A stretch of DNA of 64,000 bases from Bradyrhizobium sp. BR 10289 (GTDB taxonomy: Bacteria > Pseudomonadota > Alphaproteobacteria > Rhizobiales > Xanthobacteraceae). Position numbers and translations under genes: made by a program. The notes beneath the pieces were generated by a model. That model saw only the letters and a program-made list of their open reading frames with translations, made no database searches and was not told the DNA's origin. Positions 1 through 9,231 of this stretch are shown one piece after another (position 1 is the first letter of the stretch; each line of letters opens with the position of its first letter). The stretch covers positions 62,001 through 126,000 of the forward strand of contig NZ_JACOFR010000017.1 in NCBI RefSeq assembly GCF_019455385.1. Reading direction: 5' to 3'.

Positions 1-121
1 CTGATTTTGCACCGGTTTTTGCAATCCCGACGCTGATTCGTCCCGTTCAGGGTGGTGTCAGCCGTCCGATTTTGGGATTAATAAGGATTCGTCGGAATCC
101 TCTCCCCCTTCAAGGCAAGGC
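1..121. other. Upstream intergenic region of heparinase-like gene
   Basis: No gene seen. It holds a short perfect inverted repeat with AGGATTC at 84-90 and GAATCCT at 95-101 around a 4-nt loop. An AAGGCAAGG stretch just before position 122 could serve as ribosome binding site for the GTG start there. Confidence 0.4.
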
Positions 122-1879
122 GTGTCGGTCGCTCAACGCAGACGTATCTCGACGCTGGTCATGAACCGCTTCGCGCGGAACATGCTTGCGCGCGCGAGCG
201 GCGGTTCCGTTGCGCTGTCGCGGGTCTGGCCCGGCCGTACCGACCGGCTGATCATCGCGCCGCATGATTTGCGCACGGCGGATGCGACCCGTGCCGCCGA
301 GATCTATGCCGGCCGCTTCGTCTTCGCCGGCAAAATCGTCAATTGCCATGGCCGCTCGATCTTCGACCTCGAGCCGCCGTCGGAGGACTGGGAAGTCGCG
401 CTGCTCGGCTTCGGCTGGTTGCGGCACTTGCGCGCCGCCGACACCGCGCTGACACGGGCCAATGCGCGCGCGCTGGTCGAAGATTGGATCGCCAACCCCG
501 CCAACAAGCGCCGCCCCGTCGCGCGCCGCGCCGACGTACTGGCGCGGCGCGTGATCTCGCTGCTGTCGCAGGCGCCGCTGGTGCTCAACGACACCGACAA
601 CAAATTCTATCGCCGTTACCTACGTGCGCTCGCCCGCGAGATTCGTTTCCTGCGTTACACGATGGTGGATATTCCGGACGGCGTGCCAAAGCTGCAGGTG
701 CTGATCGCGCTGTGCTACGCGGCGCTGTGCCTCGCCAACCAGGCTCGGCACATCCGCAGCGCCTCGAAAAAACTCTCGGACGAATTGCAGCGGCAGATCC
801 TGCCCGACGGCGGTCACATCTCCCGCAATCCGGGCGCGCTGATCGAGCTCTTGATCGACCTTTTGCCGCTGCGGCAGACCTTTGCCGCGCGCAACATTGC
901 CCCGCCGCCGGCACTGCTCAATGCGATCGACCGCATGATGCCGATGCTGCGCTTCTTCCGGCACGGCGACGGCAATTTCGCGCTGTTCAACGGCATGAGC
1001 GCCACGCCGTCAGACCTGCTCGCGACCCTGCTCGCCTATGACGACACCCACGGCGCACCGATGGCGAACATGCCGCATACCGGCTTTCAGCGCCTCGACG
1101 CCGGCCAGACCACGCTGATCATCGACACCGGCCCGCCGCCGCCGGCCGGCGTCAGCCACGATGCCCATGCCGGCTGCCTGTCGTTCGAATTGTCGTCCGG
1201 CATCAGCCGCATCGTCACCAATTGCGGCATGCCGACCACGGGGCGCGACAATTGGCGGCCGTTCGCGCGCGGCACCGCCGCACATTCGACGCTGACCTAT
1301 CATGAGAAGTCCTCATGCCAGTTCGTGGAGATGTCGGCGATGAAACGGCTGCTGCACGGATCGCCGATCACCAGCGGCCCTGTCGAAGTCGAGAGCTATC
1401 GCGAGGTGGTGCAGAACGGCACGCTGCTCACGACCTCGCATGACGGCTATCTCGCCAAATTCGGCGCGATCCATCGCCGCGTGCTGATGGTCGCCAATGA
1501 CGGTGCGCGGATCGACGGCGAGGATACGCTGTCGCCGCCGCAGGGCGGGCGCTTCAAGGGCGCGGACGCCGATTTCGCGCTGCGCTTCCACCTGCATCCC
1601 GCGGTGAAGGCGAGCCGGCTGTCGGATGCGCGGGGCGTGATGCTGGTGCTGCCGAACCGCGACGTCTGGACCTTTGAAGCCCTGGACGACAAGGTCGATC
1701 TCGAGGACAGCGTGTTCCTGGCCGGCAATGACGGCCCGCGCCGCACCGCCCAGATCGTGATCCGGCAGGATGCGCGGCAGGCCCCCTCGATCCGCTGGAG
1801 CTTTGTGCGCTCCACAGCCTCGCCGGCGGTGACCAATGCCCGCCGCAACGCCCGGCGCGAGCCGGAACTTCCGCTGTAA
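122..1879 (+). CDS. Heparinase II/III family protein
   Basis: A 585-residue protein of the heparinase II/III (polysaccharide lyase-like) family. The first ~300 residues are helix-rich and resemble the alpha/alpha toroid. From about residue 310 a beta-rich half follows, with the family-like stretch ARGTAAHSTL around residue 385, where a His of the lyase family usually sits. No signal peptide is obvious; the N terminus is basic. The start is a GTG with a purine-rich stretch in front. It lies 165 bp upstream of purH on the same strand. Substrate is unknown; a uronic-acid-containing cell-surface polysaccharide is only a family-based guess. The family call is fairly sure, the activity is not. Confidence 0.8.
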   Translation: MSVAQRRRISTLVMNRFARNMLARASGGSVALSRVWPGRTDRLIIAPHDLRTADATRAAEIYAGRFVFAGKIVNCHGRSIFDLEPPSEDWEVALLGFGWLRHLRAADTALTRANARALVEDWIANPANKRRPVARRADVLARRVISLLSQAPLVLNDTDNKFYRRYLRALAREIRFLRYTMVDIPDGVPKLQVLIALCYAALCLANQARHIRSASKKLSDELQRQILPDGGHISRNPGALIELLIDLLPLRQTFAARNIAPPPALLNAIDRMMPMLRFFRHGDGNFALFNGMSATPSDLLATLLAYDDTHGAPMANMPHTGFQRLDAGQTTLIIDTGPPPPAGVSHDAHAGCLSFELSSGISRIVTNCGMPTTGRDNWRPFARGTAAHSTLTYHEKSSCQFVEMSAMKRLLHGSPITSGPVEVESYREVVQNGTLLTTSHDGYLAKFGAIHRRVLMVANDGARIDGEDTLSPPQGGRFKGADADFALRFHLHPAVKASRLSDARGVMLVLPNRDVWTFEALDDKVDLEDSVFLAGNDGPRRTAQIVIRQDARQAPSIRWSFVRSTASPAVTNARRNARREPELPL

Positions 1880-2044
1880 GCGCACGCAATTCGGGCATAT
1901 CCGGCCGTTGTGAAAACGGCCAAAAGCTGCTATCGAGCGCTCGTTCGCGCGACTGGCGACCTTGGATGGAGCACCATCGGGAAGCGCGACACATATCTGC
2001 CGCGCGCCTGGGCATAGACACTCCTAAGACAGAGGATCTTGCTC

Positions 2045-3637
2045 ATGACTGACCATCCCCGCCGCGTCACCCGCGCCCTTCTCTCCGTTTCCGACAAGAC
2101 CGGCCTGATCGAATTCGCAAAAGCGCTCGCTGCGCATGATGTCGAGCTGGTCTCGACCGGCGGCACCGCGAAGGCAATTGCCGCGGCCGGCCTCCAGGTG
2201 AAGGACGTGTCCGACCTCACCGGCTTCCCCGAGATGATGGACGGCCGCGTCAAGACGCTGCATCCCAAGGTGCATGGCGGCCTGCTCGCGATCCGCGACA
2301 ACAAGGAACATGCCGAGGCGATGAAGGCGCATGGCATCGCGCCGATCGACCTGCTCGTCGTCAATCTCTATCCGTTCGAGGCGACCGTCGACAAAGGTGC
2401 GGGCTTCGAGGATTGCATCGAGAACATCGACATCGGCGGCCCCGCGATGATCCGCGCCGCCGCCAAGAACCATGACGACGTCGCCGTCGTGGTGGAGGCC
2501 GACGACTACAAGGCGGTGCTCGACGAACTCGCCGCCAACAACGGCGCGACCACGCTAAAACTGCGCCGGCGGCTGGCCGCCAAGGCCTATGCGCGCACCG
2601 CGGCCTATGATGCCGCGATTTCGAACTGGTTCAACCGCCAGCTCGAGATCGAGGCGCCCGACTTCCGCGCCTTCGGCGGCAGACTGATCCAGTCGCTGCG
2701 CTACGGCGAGAACCCGCACCAGACCGCGGCATTCTACGCGACCCCCGACAAGCGTCCGGGCGTCGCAACTGCACGGCAGGTGCAGGGCAAGGAGCTCTCC
2801 TACAACAACATCAACGACACCGATGCCGCCTATGAGTGCATCGGCGAGTTCGACCCCCGGCGCACGGCGGCCTGCGTGATCGTCAAGCACGCCAATCCTT
2901 GCGGCGTCGCGGAGGGCGCGAACCTCGTCGACGCCTATCGTAAGGCGTTCGCCTGCGATTCCGTCTCCCCTTATGGCGGCATCATCGCGATGAACCGAGC
3001 GCTCGATGCCGACACCGCGCGCGAGATCACCAAGATCTTCACCGAGGTGATCATCGCGCCCGACGCCAGCGAGGAGGCGATCGCCATCATCGGCGGAAAG
3101 AAGAATCTGCGCCTGCTGCTCGCCGGGAGCCTGCCCGATCCGCGCGCGCCCGGCCTCACCGCCAAGACGGTCGCCGGCGGTCTTCTCGTGCAGAGCCGCG
3201 ACAACGCCGTGGTCGACGATATGACCTTCAAGGTCGTGACCAAGCGCGCGCCGACAGACGCCGAAATGCGCGACCTGAAGTTCGCGTTCCGGGTCGCCAA
3301 GCACGTCAAGTCCAACACCATCATCTACGCCAAAGATCTCGCCACCGTCGGCATCGGCGCCGGCCAAATGAGCCGGGTGGACTCAGCCCGGATCGCGGCG
3401 CGCAAGGCGCAGGATGCAGCTCATGAGCTGAAGCTTGCCGAGCCGCTCACCAAGGGCTCGGTCGTGGCGTCGGACGCGTTCTTCCCATTCGCCGACGGCA
3501 TGCTCGCCTGCATCGAGGCCGGCGCCACCGCCGTGGTGCAACCCGGCGGCTCGATGCGCGACGACGAAGTGATCAAGGCCGCCGACGAGCACGGCATCGC
3601 CATGGTGTTCACGGGCACGCGGCACTTCAGGCACTGA
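2045..3637 (+). CDS. purH: Bifunctional AICAR transformylase / IMP cyclohydrolase
   Basis: Catalyses the last two steps of purine synthesis: formylation of AICAR with 10-formyl-THF, then ring closure to IMP. The 530-residue length matches the family. The N-terminal MGS-like cyclohydrolase domain (about residues 1-150) carries KTLHPKVHGG. The transformylase domain shows SLRYGENPHQ and KHANPCG, the latter holding the catalytic Lys-His pair. The ATG at 2045 is chosen because GAGGAT (2032-2037) sits at normal spacing; a TTG two codons upstream is in frame but less likely. Cytoplasmic. It converges on the downstream transporter gene across a palindromic repeat. Confidence 0.97.
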   Translation: MTDHPRRVTRALLSVSDKTGLIEFAKALAAHDVELVSTGGTAKAIAAAGLQVKDVSDLTGFPEMMDGRVKTLHPKVHGGLLAIRDNKEHAEAMKAHGIAPIDLLVVNLYPFEATVDKGAGFEDCIENIDIGGPAMIRAAAKNHDDVAVVVEADDYKAVLDELAANNGATTLKLRRRLAAKAYARTAAYDAAISNWFNRQLEIEAPDFRAFGGRLIQSLRYGENPHQTAAFYATPDKRPGVATARQVQGKELSYNNINDTDAAYECIGEFDPRRTAACVIVKHANPCGVAEGANLVDAYRKAFACDSVSPYGGIIAMNRALDADTAREITKIFTEVIIAPDASEEAIAIIGGKKNLRLLLAGSLPDPRAPGLTAKTVAGGLLVQSRDNAVVDDMTFKVVTKRAPTDAEMRDLKFAFRVAKHVKSNTIIYAKDLATVGIGAGQMSRVDSARIAARKAQDAAHELKLAEPLTKGSVVASDAFFPFADGMLACIEAGATAVVQPGGSMRDDEVIKAADEHGIAMVFTGTRHFRH

Positions 3638-3644
3638 GGCGCCG

Positions 3645-3745
3645 TCATTCCGGGGCGCGCGAAGCGCGAGCCCGGAATCCATCGTGCAGCGTCCCGTCCG
3701 GAGAAATGGATTCCGGGCTCGCGCCAAGTGGCGCGCCCCGGAATT
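3645..3745. repeat. Palindromic intergenic repeat between convergent genes
   Basis: The ends TCATTCCGGGGCGCGC and GCGCGCCCCGGAATTA are near-perfect inverted repeats, with a second nested pair (CCCGGAATCCAT / ATGGATTCCGGG) inside. The whole can fold into one long hairpin. It sits between the 3' ends of purH and the leftward transporter, where it could act as a bidirectional transcription barrier. The layout is that of repeat families common between genes in Bradyrhizobium-type genomes. Confidence 0.75.
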
Positions 3746-3756
3746 ACGTGGGGATG

Positions 3757-5142
3757 CTACTCCCGCACCCGCATCAACAACCCCAGCCCCGTCACGAAAA
3801 ACACCACCAGCACGGCCATGCCGGCCTTCTGGCTTGCGGTAGCCGCGGTGATCACGCCGATCAGCAGCGGGCCGATGAACGACGTGACTTTTCCAGTCAG
3901 CGCAAACAGCCCGAAATACTGCGCGATGCGATCCTTCGGTGCGAGGCGGATCAGCAGCGTGCGTGATGCTGCCTGGAGCGGGCCGCCGGCCGCGCCGATC
4001 AGGCAACCGAGCACAACATAGGCGCGCTCGGCGGCGGCCGCGAACAGCGCGCCGCCGGGCTCGGGCGGCGCAACCTTGATGAAGAAGATCGAATCCCTCT
4101 CGACCAGCAGGATCGCCGCCACCGACAGCAGCAGCACCAGCATGCTGCCGGCGATGACGCGCTTCGGCCCGAGCCGATCGTCCAGCTTGCCGCCGAGCCA
4201 TGCGCCAAAGGTGCCGGCGATCGCCAGGATGATGCCGAATGTGCCGATCTGGATCGTGTGCCAGCCGAAGGTGCCGGCCGCATAGATGCCGCCGAATGCG
4301 AACAGCGACACCAGGCCGTCGGTGTAGATCATGTTGGCGAGCAGGAATGCAGCGAGGGACTTCTGCCGCGGCAGGCTCCGGATCGATTGCTTCAGCTCGG
4401 CAAGGCCTGCGCGCAGCGCCTCGCGCACCGGACGTTTTGCCGGATAATCCGGCGTGAACAGAAACAGCGGCGTCACGAAGATGATGAACCACAATCCCGT
4501 CAGCGGCCCCGCGGCGCGGTCGCCCTGATGGGTTGCGGGATCGAGCCCGAACAGCGGCTTGAAACCGAGCAGCGTGCGTCCCGTCTCGGGATTGGCGGCG
4601 AGGAAACCGAGCACGATGATCAGGCTGACGATGCCGCCGATATAGCCGGTGGCCCAGCCGGTGCCGGAGAGCCGGCCGATCCGATCCGGCGGCACCAGCG
4701 TCGGCATCATCGCATTGTTGAAGACGGTGGCGAATTCGGCGCCGACGCTTGCGAGCGCGACCGCAGTCAGCAGCGGCGGAATGATGGAGGGATCGCCGGG
4801 CTTGCCGATCCACAGCGTGCAGGACGCCAGCACCAGCAGGGCGCCGAAGCCTGCGATCCACGGCTTCCTGCGGCCCGAGGCATCCGCGATGGCGCCCAGG
4901 ATCGGCGACATCAATGCAATGGCGAGGCCCGCGGCCGCCATCGCAAAGCCCCACAGCGATTGGCCGGTGGCAGCATCTGGCGCGACGCTGGTGGCGAAAT
5001 AGGGCGCGAACACGAAAGTCGTGATCAGCGTGAAATATGGCTGCGCAGCCCAGTCGAAAAAGATCCAGCTGATGACGGCCGAACGCGGGGGATAGGTCCG
5101 TGGTGCGCCCGCCATGCGCGCATCCGGGGCGATCGTCGTCAT
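3757..5142 (-). CDS. MFS transporter, UMF1/Atg22-like family
   Basis: A 461-residue integral membrane protein with about 11-12 hydrophobic segments. The N terminus (SWIFFDWAAQPYFTLITTFVF) and the loop GAIADASGRRKPW match the UMF1 branch of the major facilitator superfamily, related to the vacuolar effluxer Atg22. A second family-like loop is LGGKLDDRLGPKRV. Substrates of bacterial UMF1 proteins are mostly unknown; amino acid export is possible by analogy. The ATG at 5142 leaves a short hydrophilic leader. It stands alone, convergent with purH and divergent from the gamma-glutamyltransferase gene. Confidence 0.85.
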   Translation of the reverse strand: MTTIAPDARMAGAPRTYPPRSAVISWIFFDWAAQPYFTLITTFVFAPYFATSVAPDAATGQSLWGFAMAAAGLAIALMSPILGAIADASGRRKPWIAGFGALLVLASCTLWIGKPGDPSIIPPLLTAVALASVGAEFATVFNNAMMPTLVPPDRIGRLSGTGWATGYIGGIVSLIIVLGFLAANPETGRTLLGFKPLFGLDPATHQGDRAAGPLTGLWFIIFVTPLFLFTPDYPAKRPVREALRAGLAELKQSIRSLPRQKSLAAFLLANMIYTDGLVSLFAFGGIYAAGTFGWHTIQIGTFGIILAIAGTFGAWLGGKLDDRLGPKRVIAGSMLVLLLSVAAILLVERDSIFFIKVAPPEPGGALFAAAAERAYVVLGCLIGAAGGPLQAASRTLLIRLAPKDRIAQYFGLFALTGKVTSFIGPLLIGVITAATASQKAGMAVLVVFFVTGLGLLMRVRE

Positions 5143-5242
5143 TCCAAAGTCCTCATCACGAACAGTTTTGCCGCTCTCGGGGCAAACCGTATAGCATTGC
5201 TGCGACGCGTGTGAACTGGCTGACCACTACGACGGAAGCTTG

Positions 5243-6994
5243 ATGATGTCGTCATTTTCGACACGGCGGAGATTTGTTGCAGTCATCGCCACCTTTGCGT
5301 TTGGTCTTGCCCCTGCGTCCGCACAGGATGCGCGGCGGGCCTATATGCCGCCTGCCCTCGACACGGTGCATGCCGTTGCCGCCGAGCACGGCATGGTGGT
5401 GGCGCAGGAGAAGATATCGGCGCAGGTCGGCGCCGACATCCTGCGACGCGGCGGTAACGCAGTTGATGCCGCGGTCGCCACCGGCTTTGCGATGGCAGTG
5501 ACCTATCCGCGCGCCGGCAATATCGGCGGCGGCGGCTTCATGGTGATCCATTCGGCCGAACGTCACGAAGACATCACGATCGACTATCGTGAGACCGCGC
5601 CGGCCGCGACCACACCGCAGATATTCCTCGGCGCGGACGGCAAGCCGGATGCGGCGAAGTCACGGGATTCCGCGCTCGGAATCGGCGTGCCCGGCACCGT
5701 TGCCGGCCTTGCGCTGGCATTGGAGAAGTATGGTTCGGGCCAATTCACGCTGGCGCAACTGCTTGAGCCCGCGGTCGCGCTCGCCCGCGACGGTTTTGTC
5801 CTCACCGACGACATGGCCGACACGCTGCCGGGCTGGCACAGGCGGCTCGCCCGCTGGCCCTCCTCGGCAAGGATCTTCTCTCGACCTGATGGCACGTCGC
5901 TCGGTGAGGGCGACAGTCTGGTGCAGAGTGATCTCGCCGAAACCCTGTCGGCCATCGCGGCGCAAGGTCCGCGTGGCTTCTATGAAGGGCCGGTCGCGGA
6001 AAAATTGGCCAAGGCCGTCTCCGATGCCGGCGGCATCATGACGCCCGCGGATCTGAAATCCTACCAGGCGGTGATCCGCGCGCCGGTGCGCGGCACTTAT
6101 CGGGGCTACGACATCGTCTCGATGCCGCTGCCGTCCTCCGGCGGCGTGGTGCTGGTCGAGACGCTCAACATCCTCGAAGGCTTTCAGCTCGCCGATTTGA
6201 AGCAGGGTTCGCCGGCATCGCTGCATCTGCTGATCGAAGCCATGAAGCGTGCTTATGCGGACCGTGCGCGCTATCTCGGCGATCCCGCCTTCGTCAACGC
6301 GCCGATCGAAACCCTGACGGCAAAGGACTATGCCGCCAAACTGCGTGCCGGCATTTCCACCGATCGCGCCACACCGTCGAAGCAGATCGTGTCCGCTCCT
6401 CCCGCGCCGCGCGAGGGCACCAACACCACGCACTACTCCGTCGTCGACAGTCGCGGCAACGCGGTCAGCAACACCTACACGCTCAACTTCAGCTATGGCG
6501 TCGGCCTCGTCGCCGAGGGCACCGGCGTGCTGCTCAACAACGAGCTCGACGATTTCACCGCGGCAGTCGGCGCCTCCAACGCCTACGGCCTCGTCGGCTA
6601 TGAGGCTAATCTGCCCGGCCCCGGCAAGCGGCCGCTGTCCTCGATGTCGCCGACGATCGTACTCAAGGACGGCAAGCCGGTGCTGGTGACGGGATCGCCC
6701 GGCGGCAGTCGCATCATCTCGACGACGCTTCAGGTGATCGTCGACGTTCTCGATTACAAGATGGACGTTGCCGCCGCTGTCGCTGCGCCACGGTTGCATC
6801 ATCAATGGCTGCCGGACGAGGTGCGCATCGAGCCCGGCTTTCCCGACGAGGTCCTGTCAGGGCTGAAGGCGATGGACCACGTCATCGTCGAGCCGATGGG
6901 GCAGACCTCGGCCAACACCATCGCTGTCACGCCGAACGGGCCGCTCGGCGCGCCCGATCCGCGTACACGTGGCGCAGAGGCAGCAGGACAGTAA
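5243..6994 (+). CDS. ggt: Gamma-glutamyltransferase precursor
   Basis: Periplasmic N-terminal nucleophile hydrolase that cleaves the gamma-glutamyl bond of glutathione. An N-terminal signal peptide ends near ASA (about residue 28). The self-processing nucleophile is the first Thr of TTHYSVVD (about residue 395), which would become the N terminus of the small subunit. The large subunit carries the family stretch NIGGGGFMVIH, and the small subunit has PLSSMSPTIV and a Gly-Gly oxyanion stretch GSPGGSRI. The 583-residue length is normal. The start is ATG 5243 or the adjacent TTG 5240, after ACGGAAG. It may act with the downstream transporter, but no link is proven. Confidence 0.95.
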   Translation: MMSSFSTRRRFVAVIATFAFGLAPASAQDARRAYMPPALDTVHAVAAEHGMVVAQEKISAQVGADILRRGGNAVDAAVATGFAMAVTYPRAGNIGGGGFMVIHSAERHEDITIDYRETAPAATTPQIFLGADGKPDAAKSRDSALGIGVPGTVAGLALALEKYGSGQFTLAQLLEPAVALARDGFVLTDDMADTLPGWHRRLARWPSSARIFSRPDGTSLGEGDSLVQSDLAETLSAIAAQGPRGFYEGPVAEKLAKAVSDAGGIMTPADLKSYQAVIRAPVRGTYRGYDIVSMPLPSSGGVVLVETLNILEGFQLADLKQGSPASLHLLIEAMKRAYADRARYLGDPAFVNAPIETLTAKDYAAKLRAGISTDRATPSKQIVSAPPAPREGTNTTHYSVVDSRGNAVSNTYTLNFSYGVGLVAEGTGVLLNNELDDFTAAVGASNAYGLVGYEANLPGPGKRPLSSMSPTIVLKDGKPVLVTGSPGGSRIISTTLQVIVDVLDYKMDVAAAVAAPRLHHQWLPDEVRIEPGFPDEVLSGLKAMDHVIVEPMGQTSANTIAVTPNGPLGAPDPRTRGAEAAGQ

Positions 6995-7091
6995 CCCTGC
7001 CTCTGCATGGCACGGCAGCGCCCATCCGCTTGCGCTCGCCGGCGCGCGTGCTACCACCGCCCGGCCAAAAGAAACTGCCGGGGAAACGCAC

Positions 7092-8387
7092 ATGACCACA
7101 GCCGATCCGAACCAGCGCATCGAACGCGCCGAGATCGAGGACACCAGCCTTCTCGCCTTCTATCGCGACATGAACGGGCCGGAGCGGCGGACGTTCTGGG
7201 CCTGCGCGGCAGGCTGGGCGCTCGACGGCATGGACTTCATGATCTATCCGCTGGTGATCGGCACCATCATCGCGCTGTGGAAGGTCGATGCGGCCTCCGC
7301 CGGCCTTGCCGGCACGGTGACGCTGCTGGCCTCCGCGATCGGCGGCTGGCTCGGCGGCTATCTCTCCGACCATATCGGCCGCGTCCGGACGCTTCAGGTC
7401 ACCATCATCTGGTTCTCGTTCTTCTCGCTGGTCTGTGCGGTCGTGCAGAATTTCGACCAGCTGCTGATCGCGCGTGCCGTGCTCGGGCTTGGCTTCGGCG
7501 GCGAGTGGGCCGCGGGCGCCGTGCTGATGGGCGAAGCGATCCGGCCGCAATATCGGGGACGCGCGGTCGGCTCGGTGCAGTCAGGCTGGGCGGTCGGCTG
7601 GGGTCTCGCCGTGCTGTCGCAGGCGATCCTGTTTTCAGCTTTGCCGGCCGAGACCGCGTGGCGCTGGATGTTCGTGATCGGCGCGCTGCCGGCGCTGCTG
7701 GTGTTCTACATCCGCCGCTCCGTCACCGAGCCGGAGATCGCGGCCGAAGCCCGCGCCAGGCATGCGGAAACCGGCAGTCATCCGAAGCTTTGGGAGATCT
7801 TCACCTTCCCCATCGTCAAGACCACGGTGCTGGCGTCGCTGATGGCGACGGGCTGCCAGGGCGGCTACTATGCCGTCACCTTCTGGGTGCCGCAATTCCT
7901 GACCAAGGAGCGGCACCTGTCGATCGTCGGCTCGACCGGTTATCTCTCGACGCTGATCATCGGCTCCTTCATCGGCTATCTCACCGGCGCCTGGCTCGCC
8001 GACCGGATCGGGCGGCGCAACCTGTTCCTGATCTTCTCGATCGGCGCCATGGCGGTGGTGCTGCTCTACACGCAGCTGCCGCTGACCAACGAGATCCTGT
8101 GGCTGCTCGGATTCCCGCTCGGCTTCTTCGCCTCCGGCTATTTCTCCGGGATCGGCGCGTTCCTGACAGAACTCTATCCGACGCGGCTGCGCGGCTCCGG
8201 CCAGGGCTTTTGCTACAATTTCGGCCGCGGCATCGGCGCGTTGTTTCCGTTCCTCGTCGGCGCGCTCTCGGCGTCGACGTCGCTGGCGAATGCGATCGCA
8301 ATCTTCGCGGTGGTGGCTTACGCGGTGTTCTTCATCGCGGCCTTCGCGCTGCCGGAGACGCGCGGCCGCGTGTTGCACGCGGACTGA
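7092..8387 (+). CDS. MFS transporter, sialate/lactate:H+ symporter (SHS)-like
   Basis: A 431-residue transporter with about 12 membrane segments. Motifs seen are GWALDGMDFMIYPLVIG in helix 1, GGYLSDHIGRVRT in the first loop, GFGGEWAAGAVLMGE in helix 4/5 and LADRIGRRN after helix 7. This pattern fits the SHS/metabolite:H+ symporter branch that takes up monocarboxylates or sialate; the exact substrate cannot be read. ATG 7092 is preferred over upstream in-frame starts because GGGGAAA precedes it. It follows ggt by 97 bp on the same strand, so co-transcription is possible. Confidence 0.85.
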   Translation: MTTADPNQRIERAEIEDTSLLAFYRDMNGPERRTFWACAAGWALDGMDFMIYPLVIGTIIALWKVDAASAGLAGTVTLLASAIGGWLGGYLSDHIGRVRTLQVTIIWFSFFSLVCAVVQNFDQLLIARAVLGLGFGGEWAAGAVLMGEAIRPQYRGRAVGSVQSGWAVGWGLAVLSQAILFSALPAETAWRWMFVIGALPALLVFYIRRSVTEPEIAAEARARHAETGSHPKLWEIFTFPIVKTTVLASLMATGCQGGYYAVTFWVPQFLTKERHLSIVGSTGYLSTLIIGSFIGYLTGAWLADRIGRRNLFLIFSIGAMAVVLLYTQLPLTNEILWLLGFPLGFFASGYFSGIGAFLTELYPTRLRGSGQGFCYNFGRGIGALFPFLVGALSASTSLANAIAIFAVVAYAVFFIAAFALPETRGRVLHAD

Positions 8388-8398
8388 CAGCTCATGCC

Positions 8399-8424
8399 GG
8401 GGCGGTGAGGAAGCTTACCGCCCC
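8399..8424. terminator. Hairpin between convergent genes
   Basis: GGGGCGGT (8399-8406) and ACCGCCCC (8417-8424) form a perfect 8-bp GC stem around a 10-nt loop. The right arm overlaps the stop codon of the leftward GST gene. There is no T-tract, so its role as terminator is a guess from its position between two gene ends. Confidence 0.4.
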
Positions 8425-9080
8425 ACCTGATACGGCCCGCCCTTTTCCAGCGCACGCGCATAGGCCGGACGCGCATGGATGCGCTCCAGGAACGCCATCG
8501 CCTTGGGATGGCCCTGCTCGAGCCCGCCGCGCGCTTGGGCTGCTTCCAGCGGAAAGCTCATCTGGATGTCGGCGGCGGTGAATTCGTTGCCGGCGAACCA
8601 TTCGCTCTTGCCGAGTTCGCCTTCCCAATAATCCATGTGCTGCTTGATCTGCGGATTGACCAGCGCGGTGAGCGCCTGGTTCGAGACCTTGCGCACCAGC
8701 GGGCGCAGCAAGGCCGGGGCGCGCTTCGGCATCAGCGTGAACAGCAGCTTCAGGAGCAGCGGCGACATCGCGGAGCCCTCCGCGTAGTGCAGCCAATAGG
8801 TGAAGCGCAGCCGCTCCGGCGTATCAGGCGGCGGGATCAGCCGGCCATTGCCGTAAGTGGCGACGAGATACTCGATGATCGCGCCTGATTCAGCGATGGT
8901 GTTGCCGTTGTCGGTGATCACGGGCGACTTGCCGAGCGGATGGATGGCGCGCAGCTCCTTCGGCGCGCGCATGTCGGGCTGGCGCTGATAGCGCACGATC
9001 TCGTAGGGCACGCCCAGCTCCTCGAGCAGCCACAGCACGCGCTGCGATCGGGAATTGTTGAGGTGGTGAACGGTCAGCAT
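8415..9080 (-). CDS. Glutathione S-transferase
   Basis: A 221-residue soluble protein with the two-domain GST layout. The N-terminal thioredoxin-like half contains the start of the active-site helix (HHLNNSRSQRVLWLLEELG) and the glutathione-binding cis-Pro and Glu-Ser signature (KSPVITDNG ... IAESGAIIEYL). An all-helical C-terminal domain follows from about residue 90. Ser/Asn residues at 9-11 suggest a beta- or theta-like Ser enzyme in place of a Tyr type. It is monocistronic, divergent from the DUF2239 gene with 151 bp between. Substrate unknown. Confidence 0.93.
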   Translation of the reverse strand: MLTVHHLNNSRSQRVLWLLEELGVPYEIVRYQRQPDMRAPKELRAIHPLGKSPVITDNGNTIAESGAIIEYLVATYGNGRLIPPPDTPERLRFTYWLHYAEGSAMSPLLLKLLFTLMPKRAPALLRPLVRKVSNQALTALVNPQIKQHMDYWEGELGKSEWFAGNEFTAADIQMSFPLEAAQARGGLEQGHPKAMAFLERIHARPAYARALEKGGPYQVGR

Positions 9081-9172
9081 CGCGTGGTCCCCGGGCTAGG
9101 CGTGGTCGGTCGGCCGCGTTCGTGCCAGCCCGGGACTGCAATGTCGAGCCGTCCGGGGGCAGATATTTTCAT

Positions 9173-9210
9173 CCGGGTATATTGACTCCACTAATTTACC
9201 CGGGTATTAA
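9173..9210 (+). promoter_or_regulatory. Promoter with overlapping inverted repeat before DUF2239 gene
   Basis: TTGACT (9182-9187), a 17-bp spacer and TATTAA (9205-9210) make a good sigma-70-type promoter pointing at the DUF2239 gene. CCGGGTA (9173-9179) and TACCCGG (9197-9203) form an inverted repeat around the -35 box, and CCGGGTAT also recurs as a direct repeat at 9200-9207. A repressor bound here would block the promoter. No regulator gene is adjacent, so the binding protein is unknown. Confidence 0.55.
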
Positions 9211-9231
9211 GTCGCCCATGTCGTCGTCAAT